In this document: in pieces, positions 1 through 5,522 of the stretch
Layout of the letters: each line of letters starts with the position of its first letter
How positions within the stretch are numbered: position 1 is the first letter of the stretch
NCBI GenBank assembly: GCA_021805955.1
Contig: JAJZDO010000717.1
Span: forward strand, 1-5,522
DNA length: 5,522 nucleotides
Source of the DNA: Acidobacteriota bacterium
GTDB lineage: Bacteria > Acidobacteriota > Terriglobia > Terriglobales > Acidobacteriaceae
Reading direction: 5' to 3'
Notes under the pieces: generated by a model
Told to the model about the DNA's origin: nothing
The model's input: only the letters and a program-made list of their open reading frames with translations
The model's database searches: none
Translations under genes and position numbers: made by a program

Positions 1-2029
1 TGTACACGTTGCAGGTGGCGCCGGGTGGCAGCGCGCTGACCGGCAATCCATCGCCGTGACCGGATGCGATCGCGCCCAGAATGTCACGCACAAAGCTCGG
101 CGCGGCTGCCGGAATGATGGGGAGAATGTCGAACGACGCCGTCACCTTCTCCGGAAGCTTAACCGGATGCAGATGGGCGACGGCGGCATCGACCGCGGCG
201 TAGTTCTGCTGTACCACCGCATCGCCGCGTTTGCCGTAGGTCTTCTGGATCGCCTTCTTGATCTGATGGATCGCCTCATCGCTGGGAAGCACGCCGCTGA
301 TGGCGAAAAAGCAGGTCTGCATAATGGTGTTGATGCGGTTGCCCATGTGGGCCTCCCGCGCCACGGTATAGCCGTCAATCACGTAGAACTTGAGTTTCTT
401 TTTGAGGATCGTCTCCTGCGTCGTCCGCGGCAGATGCTGCCAGATTTCATCCGGACCGTAGGGAGCATTCAGCAGGAAAACCGCGCCTGGAGCGGCCGCT
501 TCCAGAACATTCACCCGCTCCAGAAACGAGAATTGATGGCAGGCCACGAAATTCGCCTTGCTGATCAGGTACGTGGAGCGAATCGGGTCCGGGCCAAAGC
601 GCAGGTGCGAGGTCGTCACCGAGCCTGACTTCTTCGAGTCGTAGACGAAATATCCCTGCGCGTAATTCGGCGTCTCCTGGCCAATAATTTTGATCGAATT
701 CTTATTCGCCCCCACCGTTCCGTCGGAACCGAGTCCGTAGAACAGGGCGCGCACGGTGCGCGGATCTTCGGTCGAGAAATCGGGATCGTACGCCAGGCTG
801 GTGTGGGTCACGTCGTCCTCGATCCCAACCGTGAAATGGTTCTTCATGCGCGGCTTTTTCAATTCGTCAAAGACGCCCTTCACCATGGCCGGGGTGAATT
901 CTTTGGAAGAAAGACCATACCGTCCGCCGATGATGCGAGGCTGATGAACAAACGGCGCGACGCCGCTCGAGAACGCTTCGCTGAAGGCAGTCACGACATC
1001 CTGATACAGCGGTTCGCCCAACGCGCCGGGCTCCTTGGCTCGATCCAGCACGGCGATCGACCGCACCGTTTTCGGCAGCGCGGCCAGAAACGCCTCGGCG
1101 GCAAATGGCCGGTACAGATGCACTTTCAGCAGGCCAAGTTTTTCGCCTTGCTGGTTCAGGTGGTCGATGGTCTCTTCCACCGCGCCCGCGCCCGATCCCA
1201 TCAGAATTATGACGCGATCGGCGTCCGGAGCGCCGATATAATCGAACAAGTGATAGCTGCGCCCAGTCTGCTCGGCAAACCGGTCCATCACATCCTGCAC
1301 TATGGTCGGGCAGGCCAGATAAAAAGGATTGCAGGCCTCGCGGGCCTGGAAAAATACGTCGGGATTCTGCGCCGTCCCGCGGAGAATCGGCCGGTCGGAA
1401 CTGAGCGCGCGCTCCCGATGCGCGGAAATATATTTCTCTTCCAGCAGCGCCAGGATCGTCTCATCGGAGATGGCAGTCGCTTTGTTGATCTCGTGCGACG
1501 TGCGAAAACCGTCAAAGAAATGGAGAAATGGAATGCGCGCTTCCAGCGTGGCCAGGTGGGCGATCAAAGCCATGTCGCCGGCCTCCTGCACGGAATTCGA
1601 GGAAAGCATCGCATAGCCGGTGGAGCGGCAGGCCATCACGTCCGAGTGATCGCCAAAGATCGAAAGCGCGTGCGTGGCCAGAGTGCGGGCCGTGACATGA
1701 ATGACGTTCGAGGTCAGTTCGCCTGCGATCTTGTACATATTGGGGATCATCAGCAGCAGCCCTTGCGAGGCGGTGAAAGTGGTGCTGAAAGCCCCCGCCT
1801 GCAGCGCGCCGTGCATCGCCCCGGCGGCTCCGCCTTCGCTCTGCAATTCTGCAACCACGGGGATCGATCCCCAGATATTCTTGCGCCCTTCTTCCTTCCA
1901 CTGATCGGCCAACTCGCCCATCGTGGAGGAGGGCGTAATGGGGTAGATGGCGATCACTTCCGCAAACCGGTACGCAACCGCTGCCGCGGCTTCATTTCCA
2001 TCGACAATCACTGTCTTCTGTTCTCTCAT
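1..2029 (-). CDS. nifJ: Pyruvate:ferredoxin (flavodoxin) oxidoreductase NifJ, N-terminal 676 residues (cut by the left window edge)
   Basis: This cytoplasmic enzyme oxidises pyruvate and CoA to acetyl-CoA and CO2 with thiamine diphosphate and passes electrons to ferredoxin or flavodoxin. The frame is open from ATG at 2029 to the window edge: 676 codons of a protein usually near 1,170-1,200 residues. The N-terminal domain (about 1-255) has YPITPSSTMGE at 29-39 and QSEGGAAGA at 63-71. Thr32, Glu65 and Arg115 line up with Thr31, Glu64 and Arg114 of the Desulfovibrio africanus enzyme, with a constant offset of one. NPDVFFQAREA leads into the transketolase-C-like domain, which has MGSGAGAVEET from residue 277. 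The third domain has GLGSDGTVGANKNSIKII from residue 432. The sequence stops just before the expected two-[4Fe-4S] ferredoxin domain; that and the C-terminal cofactor domain lie outside. Start choice: GAAGGG (2036-2041) lies six bases upstream of the ATG. The gene is divergent from nuoA. No frameshift or in-frame stop was found. Confidence 0.95.
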   Translation of the reverse strand, partial: MREQKTVIVDGNEAAAAVAYRFAEVIAIYPITPSSTMGELADQWKEEGRKNIWGSIPVVAELQSEGGAAGAMHGALQAGAFSTTFTASQGLLLMIPNMYKIAGELTSNVIHVTARTLATHALSIFGDHSDVMACRSTGYAMLSSNSVQEAGDMALIAHLATLEARIPFLHFFDGFRTSHEINKATAISDETILALLEEKYISAHRERALSSDRPILRGTAQNPDVFFQAREACNPFYLACPTIVQDVMDRFAEQTGRSYHLFDYIGAPDADRVIILMGSGAGAVEETIDHLNQQGEKLGLLKVHLYRPFAAEAFLAALPKTVRSIAVLDRAKEPGALGEPLYQDVVTAFSEAFSSGVAPFVHQPRIIGGRYGLSSKEFTPAMVKGVFDELKKPRMKNHFTVGIEDDVTHTSLAYDPDFSTEDPRTVRALFYGLGSDGTVGANKNSIKIIGQETPNYAQGYFVYDSKKSGSVTTSHLRFGPDPIRSTYLISKANFVACHQFSFLERVNVLEAAAPGAVFLLNAPYGPDEIWQHLPRTTQETILKKKLKFYVIDGYTVAREAHMGNRINTIMQTCFFAISGVLPSDEAIHQIKKAIQKTYGKRGDAVVQQNYAAVDAAVAHLHPVKLPEKVTASFDILPIIPAAAPSFVRDILGAIASGHGDGLPVSALPPGATCNVY

Positions 2030-2031
2030 TG

Positions 2032-2041
2032 CCTTCCCTTC
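2032..2041 (-). promoter_or_regulatory. Ribosome binding site of nifJ
   Basis: On the minus strand the bases before the ATG read GAAGGGAAGGCA. The purine run GAAGGG lies six bases from the start codon, with a second AAGG closer in. This fixes the start at 2029 and fits the family N-terminus, where the YPITPSS motif falls at about residue 30. Confidence 0.6.
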
Positions 2042-2079
2042 GTACTCCACAATTCTGCAACAGCGAATGGCCCTCCCGA

Positions 2080-2095
2080 TGTGAGCCAGATCACA
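2080..2095. promoter_or_regulatory. CRP/FNR-family operator, perfect TGTGA-N6-TCACA palindrome
   Basis: The sequence TGTGAGCCAGATCACA has two exact CRP-type half-sites separated by six bases. This is the classical consensus for CRP (cAMP receptor protein) and close relatives such as Vfr and Clp, and differs from the FNR consensus TTGAT-N4-ATCAA. The centre, 2087.5, lies about 58 bp upstream of the nifJ ATG. It lies about 42 bp from a transcription start inferred from the nifJ CAGAAT box, and about 45 bp from one inferred from the nuoA TAAAAT box. Both are close to the -41.5 spacing of class II CRP activation. The regulator in this organism is unknown, and so is the direction of control. Confidence 0.6.
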
Positions 2096-2120
2096 CGGCC
2101 CCGCAAAAAAAAATACGGCG

Positions 2121-2126
2121 TAAAAT
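2121..2126 (+). promoter_or_regulatory. Candidate -10 box of the nuo operon promoter
   Basis: TAAAAT matches five of six bases of the sigma-70 TATAAT consensus. It would start transcription near 2133, about 51 bases upstream of the preferred nuoA ATG. The hexamer 17 bp upstream (GCCCCG) is not -35-like, so the promoter would be weak or need an activator, possibly bound at 2080-2095. An A9 tract lies between the two elements. AT-rich sequence alone could give this match. Confidence 0.35.
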
Positions 2127-2183
2127 TTTTCTTATCGATTCGCGCGAATGCCTGAATCTGTTACGGTAGAGAGTTCGGATAGT

Positions 2184-2555
2184 ATGACAAACAGCCCCTA
2201 TCTTCCTGTTATCGTGCTGCTGCTGGCAGCCGTCGCCTTTGCCGTCGGACCGCTGGCGCTGGCGTGGGTCTGGGCGTGGAAATTTTCCCCGCGCAAACCC
2301 GGTCCAAGCAAAAACGCGATCTACGAGTGCGGCCTGGAATCGAAGGGTGATGCCTGGGTGCAATTCCATCCCGGCTATTACCTGTACGCGATCATTTTCC
2401 TTGTGTTTGATGTCGAGGCGGTGTTTCTTCTGCCCTTTGCCGTAGCATTTACCGGACTGACCCTGGGAGCGGGCATTGCCATGCTGTTGTTTCTACTTCT
2501 ACTGGTGGAAGGCCTGGTCTGGGCCTGGCAGAAAAACGTGTTGATATGGAGTTGA
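2184..2555 (+). CDS. nuoA: NADH-quinone oxidoreductase subunit A
   Basis: NuoA (the ND3 homologue) is a small membrane-arm subunit of complex I at the junction with the peripheral arm, where it helps form the quinone cavity. The product is 123 residues, normal for the family. Three hydrophobic segments lie at about 7-31, 66-90 and 95-116. The conserved loop after the first has YECGLE at 47-52; Cys49 corresponds to the ND3 loop cysteine of the mitochondrial active/deactive switch. FDVEAVFLLP at 75-84, with its acidic Asp76 and Glu78, marks the second helix. I chose ATG 2184 because a purine run (AGAGAG, 2168-2173) lies ten bases upstream. An in-frame ATG at 2148 would add 12 polar residues but has no ribosome binding site and overlaps a palindrome. 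This is the first gene of the operon; nuoB follows after 57 bases. Confidence 0.95.
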   Translation: MTNSPYLPVIVLLLAAVAFAVGPLALAWVWAWKFSPRKPGPSKNAIYECGLESKGDAWVQFHPGYYLYAIIFLVFDVEAVFLLPFAVAFTGLTLGAGIAMLLFLLLLVEGLVWAWQKNVLIWS

Positions 2556-2598
2556 AGAACGTTTCAGGCTGTCGAGCAGTCTCACTAGAGAGAGCACT

Positions 2599-2603
2599 GA
2601 AGG
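2599..2603 (+). promoter_or_regulatory. Ribosome binding site deciding the nuoB start
   Basis: GAAGG ends nine bases before ATG 2613. It leaves no spacing to the in-frame TTG at 2604, so it selects ATG 2613. The same bases can pair with TTTCAG near 2562-2567 in the nuoA-nuoB spacer, so access to the site could depend on RNA folding. Confidence 0.55.
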
Positions 2604-2612
2604 TTGTTTTGC

Positions 2613-3254
2613 ATGGATGAAAATCTGAAATCGGAGTTGCGCAAGCAAGGGATTGTCGCCACCACCCTGCAGGAACTCTACAACTGGGGCCGCAAAAACT
2701 CCCTCTGGCCGTTGAATTTCGGCCTCGCCTGCTGCGCCATTGAAATGATTGCCGCCAGTATGGCCCGCTACGACATGGCGCGCTTCGGCGCGGAGGTTTT
2801 CCGTCCCTCCCCGCGACAGGCCGACCTGATGATCGTCGCCGGCACCGTCACCAAAAAAATGGCCCCCCAGGTGGTGCGACTCTACAACCAGATGGCCGAG
2901 CCGAAATACGTCATCTCCATGGGCGCCTGCGCCATCTCCGGCGGCCCGTTCAAGCAGGGCTACAACGTGCTGAAAGGGATCGATCGCTACATTCCCGTCG
3001 ATGTGTACATTCCCGGCTGCCCGCCGCGGCCGGAAGCCTTGATCGACGCGCTGATGACCTTGCAGAAAATGATCGATCGACAGCCGCTCACGGGGCCCGA
3101 TAGGCCCCGCCATTTGCAGGCGGATGCGCCCAGCGAATTTATCGTGCCGGAATTTGGCGCGCATGACCTCGATCCATCGCAAAATCCCGAGGTATGGCAA
3201 GCTCCTTTAGTGAACATCTCTTTGGCAGGGACGGATGACGCTGGAAACGATTAA
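2613..3254 (+). CDS. nuoB: NADH-quinone oxidoreductase subunit B (cluster N2 subunit)
   Basis: NuoB (PSST homologue) carries the terminal [4Fe-4S] cluster N2, which hands electrons to quinone at the NuoB-NuoD interface. The four N2 ligands are visible: the tandem Cys40-Cys41 in [11 protein letters not shown], Cys106 in GACAISGG and Cys136 in PGCPPRPE. The quinone-side block [20 protein letters not shown] (52-71) is also intact. At 213 residues it is at the upper end of the usual range because of a tail after about residue 155 that shows no recognisable motif. The start is ATG 2613, nine bases after GAAGG (2599-2603); a TTG at 2604 in frame would abut that ribosome binding site directly and is rejected. 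The 3' end overlaps nuoC by 20 bases, suggesting coupled translation. A GC-rich perfect hairpin lies inside the tail-coding part. Confidence 0.97.
   Translation: MDENLKSELRKQGIVATTLQELYNWGRKNSLWPLNFGLACCAIEMIAASMARYDMARFGAEVFRPSPRQADLMIVAGTVTKKMAPQVVRLYNQMAEPKYVISMGACAISGGPFKQGYNVLKGIDRYIPVDVYIPGCPPRPEALIDALMTLQKMIDRQPLTGPDRPRHLQADAPSEFIVPEFGAHDLDPSQNPEVWQAPLVNISLAGTDDAGND
3091..3109 (+). other. Perfect GC-rich hairpin inside the nuoB 3' coding region
   Basis: CGGGGCC (3091-3097) and GGCCCCG (3103-3109) are exact reverse complements around a five-base CGATA loop: a seven-pair, all-GC stem. It lies in codons around 160-166 of nuoB, in the poorly conserved tail. No T-run follows, so it does not look like an intrinsic terminator. 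It may be a chance product of GC-rich codons (Gly-Pro-Asp-Arg-Pro) or an mRNA element within the operon. Confidence 0.45.
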
Positions 3255-3867
3255 GTCCGAGATTGAAGCGAACGTTCCCGGCTGCGTGCTGGAAATAGTC
3301 TCGAACCCCAGCCCGTCGGGCCAGCATTCCCTGCGGATCGATCCCGCGCATGCAGTCGCCATTGCCACATTTTTGCGCGACGCCGAACCTCTTCGCCTCG
3401 ACTACTGCTCCAACGTCACCGGCGTCGATTGGCCTGGCAAGGAAATTTCAGAAAAAGTGAAAATCAAAAAGCTTGTCGACGGCGTAGAGCAAGAGGTCGA
3501 GGAAGTCAGGAAGACCCAGACCCTCGGCCATCTTGAAGTCGTCTACCACCTCTACTCCATGGAGAAAAAACACGGGCCCGTCATCCTCCGGATGAGCACG
3601 GAAGATCGCGCCGACCGGGTTCACCTGCCCTCCCTGACCCCCGTCTGGCGCAGCGCCGAATTTCAGGAGCGCGAAGTCTTCGATCTCTACGGCGTCATCT
3701 TCGACGGGCATCCAGATCTGCGCCGCATCCTGATGTGGGACGGCTTTCAAGACCACCCCATGCGCAGGGATTACGTCGAGCCGGATGATTTCGAATACGA
3801 ACCCACACCGCACGACGAGGTCCTCGAACGCGCAAGACAACACCGCACCATTATGGGAGTGCAATGA
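3235..3867 (+). CDS. nuoC: NADH-quinone oxidoreductase subunit C
   Basis: NuoC (30-kDa subunit) has no cofactor and is a structural part of the connecting module, packed against NuoD and NuoB. The product is 210 residues. The family signature lies at 145-166: ERE (145-147), FDLYG (149-153), then GHPDLRRIL (158-166). The start of the fold is seen in [14 protein letters not shown] (53-66). Between this and LEVVYHLYS (100-108) sits a charged stretch, about 67-98, rich in Lys and Glu and absent from short NuoC proteins. The C-terminus has DHPMRRDY (173-180), also conserved. NuoC is a separate gene here, not fused to nuoD as in E. coli. ATG 3235 lies 20 bases inside nuoB, a few bases after AGGGA (3227-3231). 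The stop overlaps the nuoD start at ATGA. Confidence 0.96.
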   Translation: MTLETIKSEIEANVPGCVLEIVSNPSPSGQHSLRIDPAHAVAIATFLRDAEPLRLDYCSNVTGVDWPGKEISEKVKIKKLVDGVEQEVEEVRKTQTLGHLEVVYHLYSMEKKHGPVILRMSTEDRADRVHLPSLTPVWRSAEFQEREVFDLYGVIFDGHPDLRRILMWDGFQDHPMRRDYVEPDDFEYEPTPHDEVLERARQHRTIMGVQ

Positions 3868-5021
3868 GCACTGCGACCGAGGCCATCCGCATCATTCCCA
3901 AGTCGCCAGGCGCGAACGACGAAGGCCAATGGCTGGAAGTCTCGATGGGTCCGCAGCACCCCTCCACGCATGGCGTTTTTCGCATGGATGTCGTGCTGGA
4001 CGGCGAGCGCATCGTGAAACTGAAGCCGGTGTTCGGCTACCTGCATCGCAATCACGAGAAAATTGCCGAGAACGAAAGCTACCTCGGCTCCATGCCGTAC
4101 ACCGACCGTCTCGACTATTTCTGCTCTCTCACCAACAACTGGGCCTACGCGCTCGCAGTCGAAAAGCTGGCTGGAATCCAGGTCCCGGAACGCGCCGAAT
4201 ACATCCGCATCATCACCGCGGAGCTGACCCGCTTCCAGAACCACGCGTGCCTCATCGGATTTTTGACGCAGGACATGGGCGCCAGCGGGACGCCGTTGAT
4301 GTACGCATTTCGTGAGCGGGAAAAGATTCTCGACCTGTTCGAATCGCTCACCGGCGCGCGCATGATGTGCAACTATATGCGCTTCGGCGGCTGCCGCGTG
4401 GATTTGCCCGCGGGATGGATCGAGCAGGCGCGGGCTGCGGTCGCGTCCTTCCCGCGATTTCTGGATGAATTTGAACAGCTGCTTGCCAGCAACGAGATCC
4501 TGATGGCCCGCACCCAGGGCGTGGGCGTGTTGTCGAAGGAATTCGCCGTCAATGCCGGCGTCAGCGGGCCGGTGCTGCGGGCCTCCGGCGTCAATTACGA
4601 CGTCCGCAAGGCGGACAAATACGGCATCTACGATCGGTTTGCATTCAAAATTCCGCTGGGCGAGCACGGCGACACGTACGACCGCTACATGGTCCGTCTG
4701 CTGGAAATGCGCGAGTCCCTCAAAATTCTGGAGCTGGCCTTGCGAGACATTCCAGCCGGTCCAATCGTCGATCCGAAAACGAAGATTCGCGGATTTCGTC
4801 CAAAACCTGGTGAGGCCTATGCGCACATCGAAGCGCCCAAGGGGGACCTCGGCTTTTACCTCATCAGCGATGGATCGTCGAACCCGTATCGGTATCGCGT
4901 GCGTCCGCCCAGCTTGGTCAACCTGACTGTGCTGGAGGAACTGTGTATCGGCCACAACGTCGCCGACGTCGTCGTGATTTTGGGGAGCATTGATATCGTG
5001 ATGGGAGAAGTGGACCGATGA
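3864..5021 (+). CDS. nuoD: NADH-quinone oxidoreductase subunit D
   Basis: NuoD (49-kDa subunit) forms most of the quinone-binding pocket next to cluster N2 and descends from the large subunit of [NiFe] hydrogenases. The product is 385 residues, normal for an unfused Nuo[11 protein letters not shown] lies at 28-37. His36 and Tyr85 (in RLDYF) have the same 49-residue spacing as His38/Tyr87 of Thermus Nqo4, the pair that contacts the quinone headgroup. The 49-kDa signature region reads [11 protein letters not shown] (60-70), with Asn where Gly or Ala is usual. TGARM and NYMRFGG follow, and the protein ends in the typical GEVDR. No hydrogenase-type CxxC metal ligand pairs are present, as expected. 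Start: ATG 3864 overlaps the nuoC stop (ATGA), with GGGAG (3855-3859) four bases upstream. An 84-base spacer with a hairpin separates it from nuoI. Confidence 0.97.
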   Translation: MSTATEAIRIIPKSPGANDEGQWLEVSMGPQHPSTHGVFRMDVVLDGERIVKLKPVFGYLHRNHEKIAENESYLGSMPYTDRLDYFCSLTNNWAYALAVEKLAGIQVPERAEYIRIITAELTRFQNHACLIGFLTQDMGASGTPLMYAFREREKILDLFESLTGARMMCNYMRFGGCRVDLPAGWIEQARAAVASFPRFLDEFEQLLASNEILMARTQGVGVLSKEFAVNAGVSGPVLRASGVNYDVRKADKYGIYDRFAFKIPLGEHGDTYDRYMVRLLEMRESLKILELALRDIPAGPIVDPKTKIRGFRPKPGEAYAHIEAPKGDLGFYLISDGSSNPYRYRVRPPSLVNLTVLEELCIGHNVADVVVILGSIDIVMGEVDR

Positions 5022-5030
5022 GTGTCTGTT

Positions 5031-5073
5031 GGTGGCCCATTCAAGCCGTCCTTTGGCTTGAGTGGGATCATCC
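5031..5073 (+). other. Strong RNA hairpin in the nuoD-nuoI spacer
   Basis: Bases 5036-5047 and 5055-5066 form a 12-pair stem around a seven-base loop (GTCCTTT). All pairs are Watson-Crick except one G·U (5040:5062). The stem can be prolonged down to 5031/5073 with a bulge at 5067 and one at 5071. No T-run follows, so it is not a standard terminator. It lies between the nuoD stop (5021) and the nuoI ribosome binding site (5094-5097). It may protect the nuoABCD mRNA 3' end, set the expression ratio between genes, or be an interspersed repeat; the window has no second copy that I noticed. Confidence 0.65.
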
Positions 5074-5093
5074 GGCAATCATCATTTCGAATC

Positions 5094-5097
5094 GAGG
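5094..5097 (+). promoter_or_regulatory. Ribosome binding site deciding the GTG start of nuoI
   Basis: GAGG lies eight bases before GTG 5106. No ATG occurs in frame between the nuoD stop and the conserved part of NuoI. The only other upstream candidate, GTG 5022, would translate through the hairpin into a stretch with no resemblance to NuoI. Confidence 0.6.
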
Positions 5098-5105
5098 TTG
5101 ACTCT

Positions 5106-5522
5106 GTGTTTGGTGAAGGCATCCTGAAGGGTCTGGCGGAAACAGCCCGGAATTTTTTCGGCAGTTACGTCAGCAAAGATCGACTTACCACCGTTCAGTT
5201 TCCGGAGCAGCGGTTGCCGCAGATTGAGGCGGCGCGCAATTTTCCCTTCCTTGTCTACGACGGCGAAGATTGGCAACAGGGGATGCGCTGCGTCTCTTGC
5301 TTCATTTGCGAAAAAGAATGTCCGCCGAAGTGCATCTTCATTGAAAAAAGTACGGACAAGAAGCCCGACGCAGTAGGAAAGCCGCAGTTTTACCCCAAGG
5401 TTTTCAATATCGACGTTTCCGTTTGCATGAGCTGCCAGATTTGCGTCGAGGTCTGTCCCTTCGACGCCATCAAGATGGATGTCGCATTCGAACACAGCAC
5501 CAACAACCGCTTCGCCGGCCTG
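5106..5522 (+). CDS. nuoI: NADH-quinone oxidoreductase subunit I, N-terminal 139 residues (cut by the right window edge)
   Basis: NuoI (TYKY homologue) is an 8Fe ferredoxin-like subunit that carries clusters N6a and N6b and relays electrons towards N2 in NuoB. Both [4Fe-4S] motifs are complete: CVSCFICEKECP with Cys62, 65, 68 and 72, and CMSCQICVEVCP with Cys107, 110, 113 and 117. Cys76 in PPKCI is at a position where E. coli NuoI also has cysteine. The N-terminus FGEGILKGLAET resembles the short amphipathic N-terminus of NuoI, which supports GTG 5106 as the start, with GAGG eight bases upstream. The linker between the motifs is 34 residues, against 28 in E. coli. The frame is open to the window end, and the missing part is the C-terminal tail. 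nuoI follows nuoD directly, without nuoE, F, G or H between them, which differs from the E. coli order. Confidence 0.95.
   Translation, partial: MFGEGILKGLAETARNFFGSYVSKDRLTTVQFPEQRLPQIEAARNFPFLVYDGEDWQQGMRCVSCFICEKECPPKCIFIEKSTDKKPDAVGKPQFYPKVFNIDVSVCMSCQICVEVCPFDAIKMDVAFEHSTNNRFAGL

Larger units (their letters stand above)
2030..2183. promoter_or_regulatory. Divergent nifJ/nuoA control region
   Basis: This 154-bp non-coding stretch separates the two divergent start codons, so it must hold the promoters of both units unless one is read from further away. In order from the nifJ side it shows the nifJ ribosome binding site, a weak CAGAAT -10-like box for nifJ (minus strand, 2052-2057), a perfect CRP-type palindrome (2080-2095), an A9 tract (2105-2113), a TAAAAT box facing nuoA (2121-2126), a 12-bp palindrome (2138-2149) and the purine-rich sequence before nuoA. 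Neither -10 candidate has a good -35 hexamer at 17 bp. That fits activator-dependent promoters but does not prove it. Confidence 0.6.

Noticed and set aside
803..2155. Long plus-strand open frame of 450 codons antisense to nifJ
   Set aside because: The opposite strand encodes an unmistakable NifJ over the whole stretch. The antisense translation has no recognisable family, and long shadow frames are common opposite GC-rich genes.
2148..2183. Upstream ATG start for nuoA adding 12 residues
   Set aside because: No Shine-Dalgarno sequence precedes it, the added residues are polar and untypical, and it overlaps the 12-bp palindrome. ATG 2184 has a purine run at good spacing.
2604..2612. TTG start for nuoB adding three residues
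   Set aside because: The GAAGG ribosome binding site directly abuts this TTG, leaving no spacing, while ATG 2613 has nine bases.
2499..3200. Minus-strand open frame of 233 codons opposite nuoB
   Set aside because: It is a codon-structure shadow of nuoB, with no ribosome binding site noted and no recognisable motif.
5036..5066. Reading the nuoD-nuoI hairpin as an intrinsic terminator
   Set aside because: No T-run follows the stem on either strand, and an intact nuoI in the same direction starts 40 bases later.
3771..5078. Minus-strand open frame of 435 codons opposite nuoD
   Set aside because: nuoD is conserved end to end on the plus strand. The antisense product is His/Arg-rich with no recognisable domain and runs across the nuoC-nuoD junction.
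5022..5105. GTG 5022 start that would give NuoI a 28-residue N-terminal extension
   Set aside because: The extension does not resemble NuoI and covers the hairpin, while GTG 5106 has a ribosome binding site and gives the family-like N-terminus.
1..5522. tRNA or rRNA genes, CRISPR arrays, insertion sequences or other mobile elements
   Set aside because: No repeat-spacer pattern, transposase motif, terminal inverted repeat or tRNA-like cloverleaf was seen, and nearly all bases are explained by conserved genes.

Overview
The window holds a divergent gene pair from a bacterial chromosome: a nifJ-type pyruvate:ferredoxin (flavodoxin) oxidoreductase gene read leftwards and cut by the left edge, and the first five genes of a respiratory complex I (nuo) operon read rightwards, with the fifth cut by the right edge. 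The DNA is moderately GC-rich. The protein style suggests a member of the Acidobacteriota: NuoC carries a charged insert, NuoD has LHRNHEK where many homologues have LHRGxEK, and nuoI follows nuoD directly. This placement rests on remembered family resemblance, not on a search, and I would give it about even odds; another deeply branching Gram-negative lineage is possible.

Layout. Positions 1-2029 (minus strand) encode the N-terminal 676 residues of NifJ, ending just before the expected ferredoxin-like domain. Positions 2030-2183 are a divergent control region. It contains a perfect CRP-type palindrome (TGTGA-N6-TCACA), an A9 tract, a TAAAAT candidate -10 box facing nuoA, and a 12-bp palindrome in the presumed nuoA leader. 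Positions 2184-5522 carry nuoA, nuoB, nuoC, nuoD and nuoI on the plus strand. nuoB/nuoC overlap by 20 bases and nuoC/nuoD overlap at ATGA. nuoA-nuoB are separated by 57 bases and nuoD-nuoI by 84 bases; the second spacer contains a strong 12-bp-stem hairpin.

Function. NifJ oxidises pyruvate to acetyl-CoA and CO2 and reduces ferredoxin or flavodoxin. NuoB, C, D and I form the peripheral-arm part that carries electrons to the quinone through cluster N2, and NuoA is part of the membrane arm at the quinone site. The genes nuoE, nuoF and nuoG (NADH-oxidising module) and nuoH do not lie between nuoD and nuoI, where they stand in the E. coli order. They may lie downstream or elsewhere. If E, F and G are truly missing from this cluster, the complex could accept electrons from ferredoxin or another donor, and NifJ next door would be a natural source. 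That link is inference.

The most interesting items are the shared CRP-like operator between nifJ and nuoA, the nuoD-nuoI junction with its hairpin, and the possible functional pairing of the two divergent transcription units. No RNA genes, mobile elements, CRISPR arrays or clear intrinsic terminators were seen.
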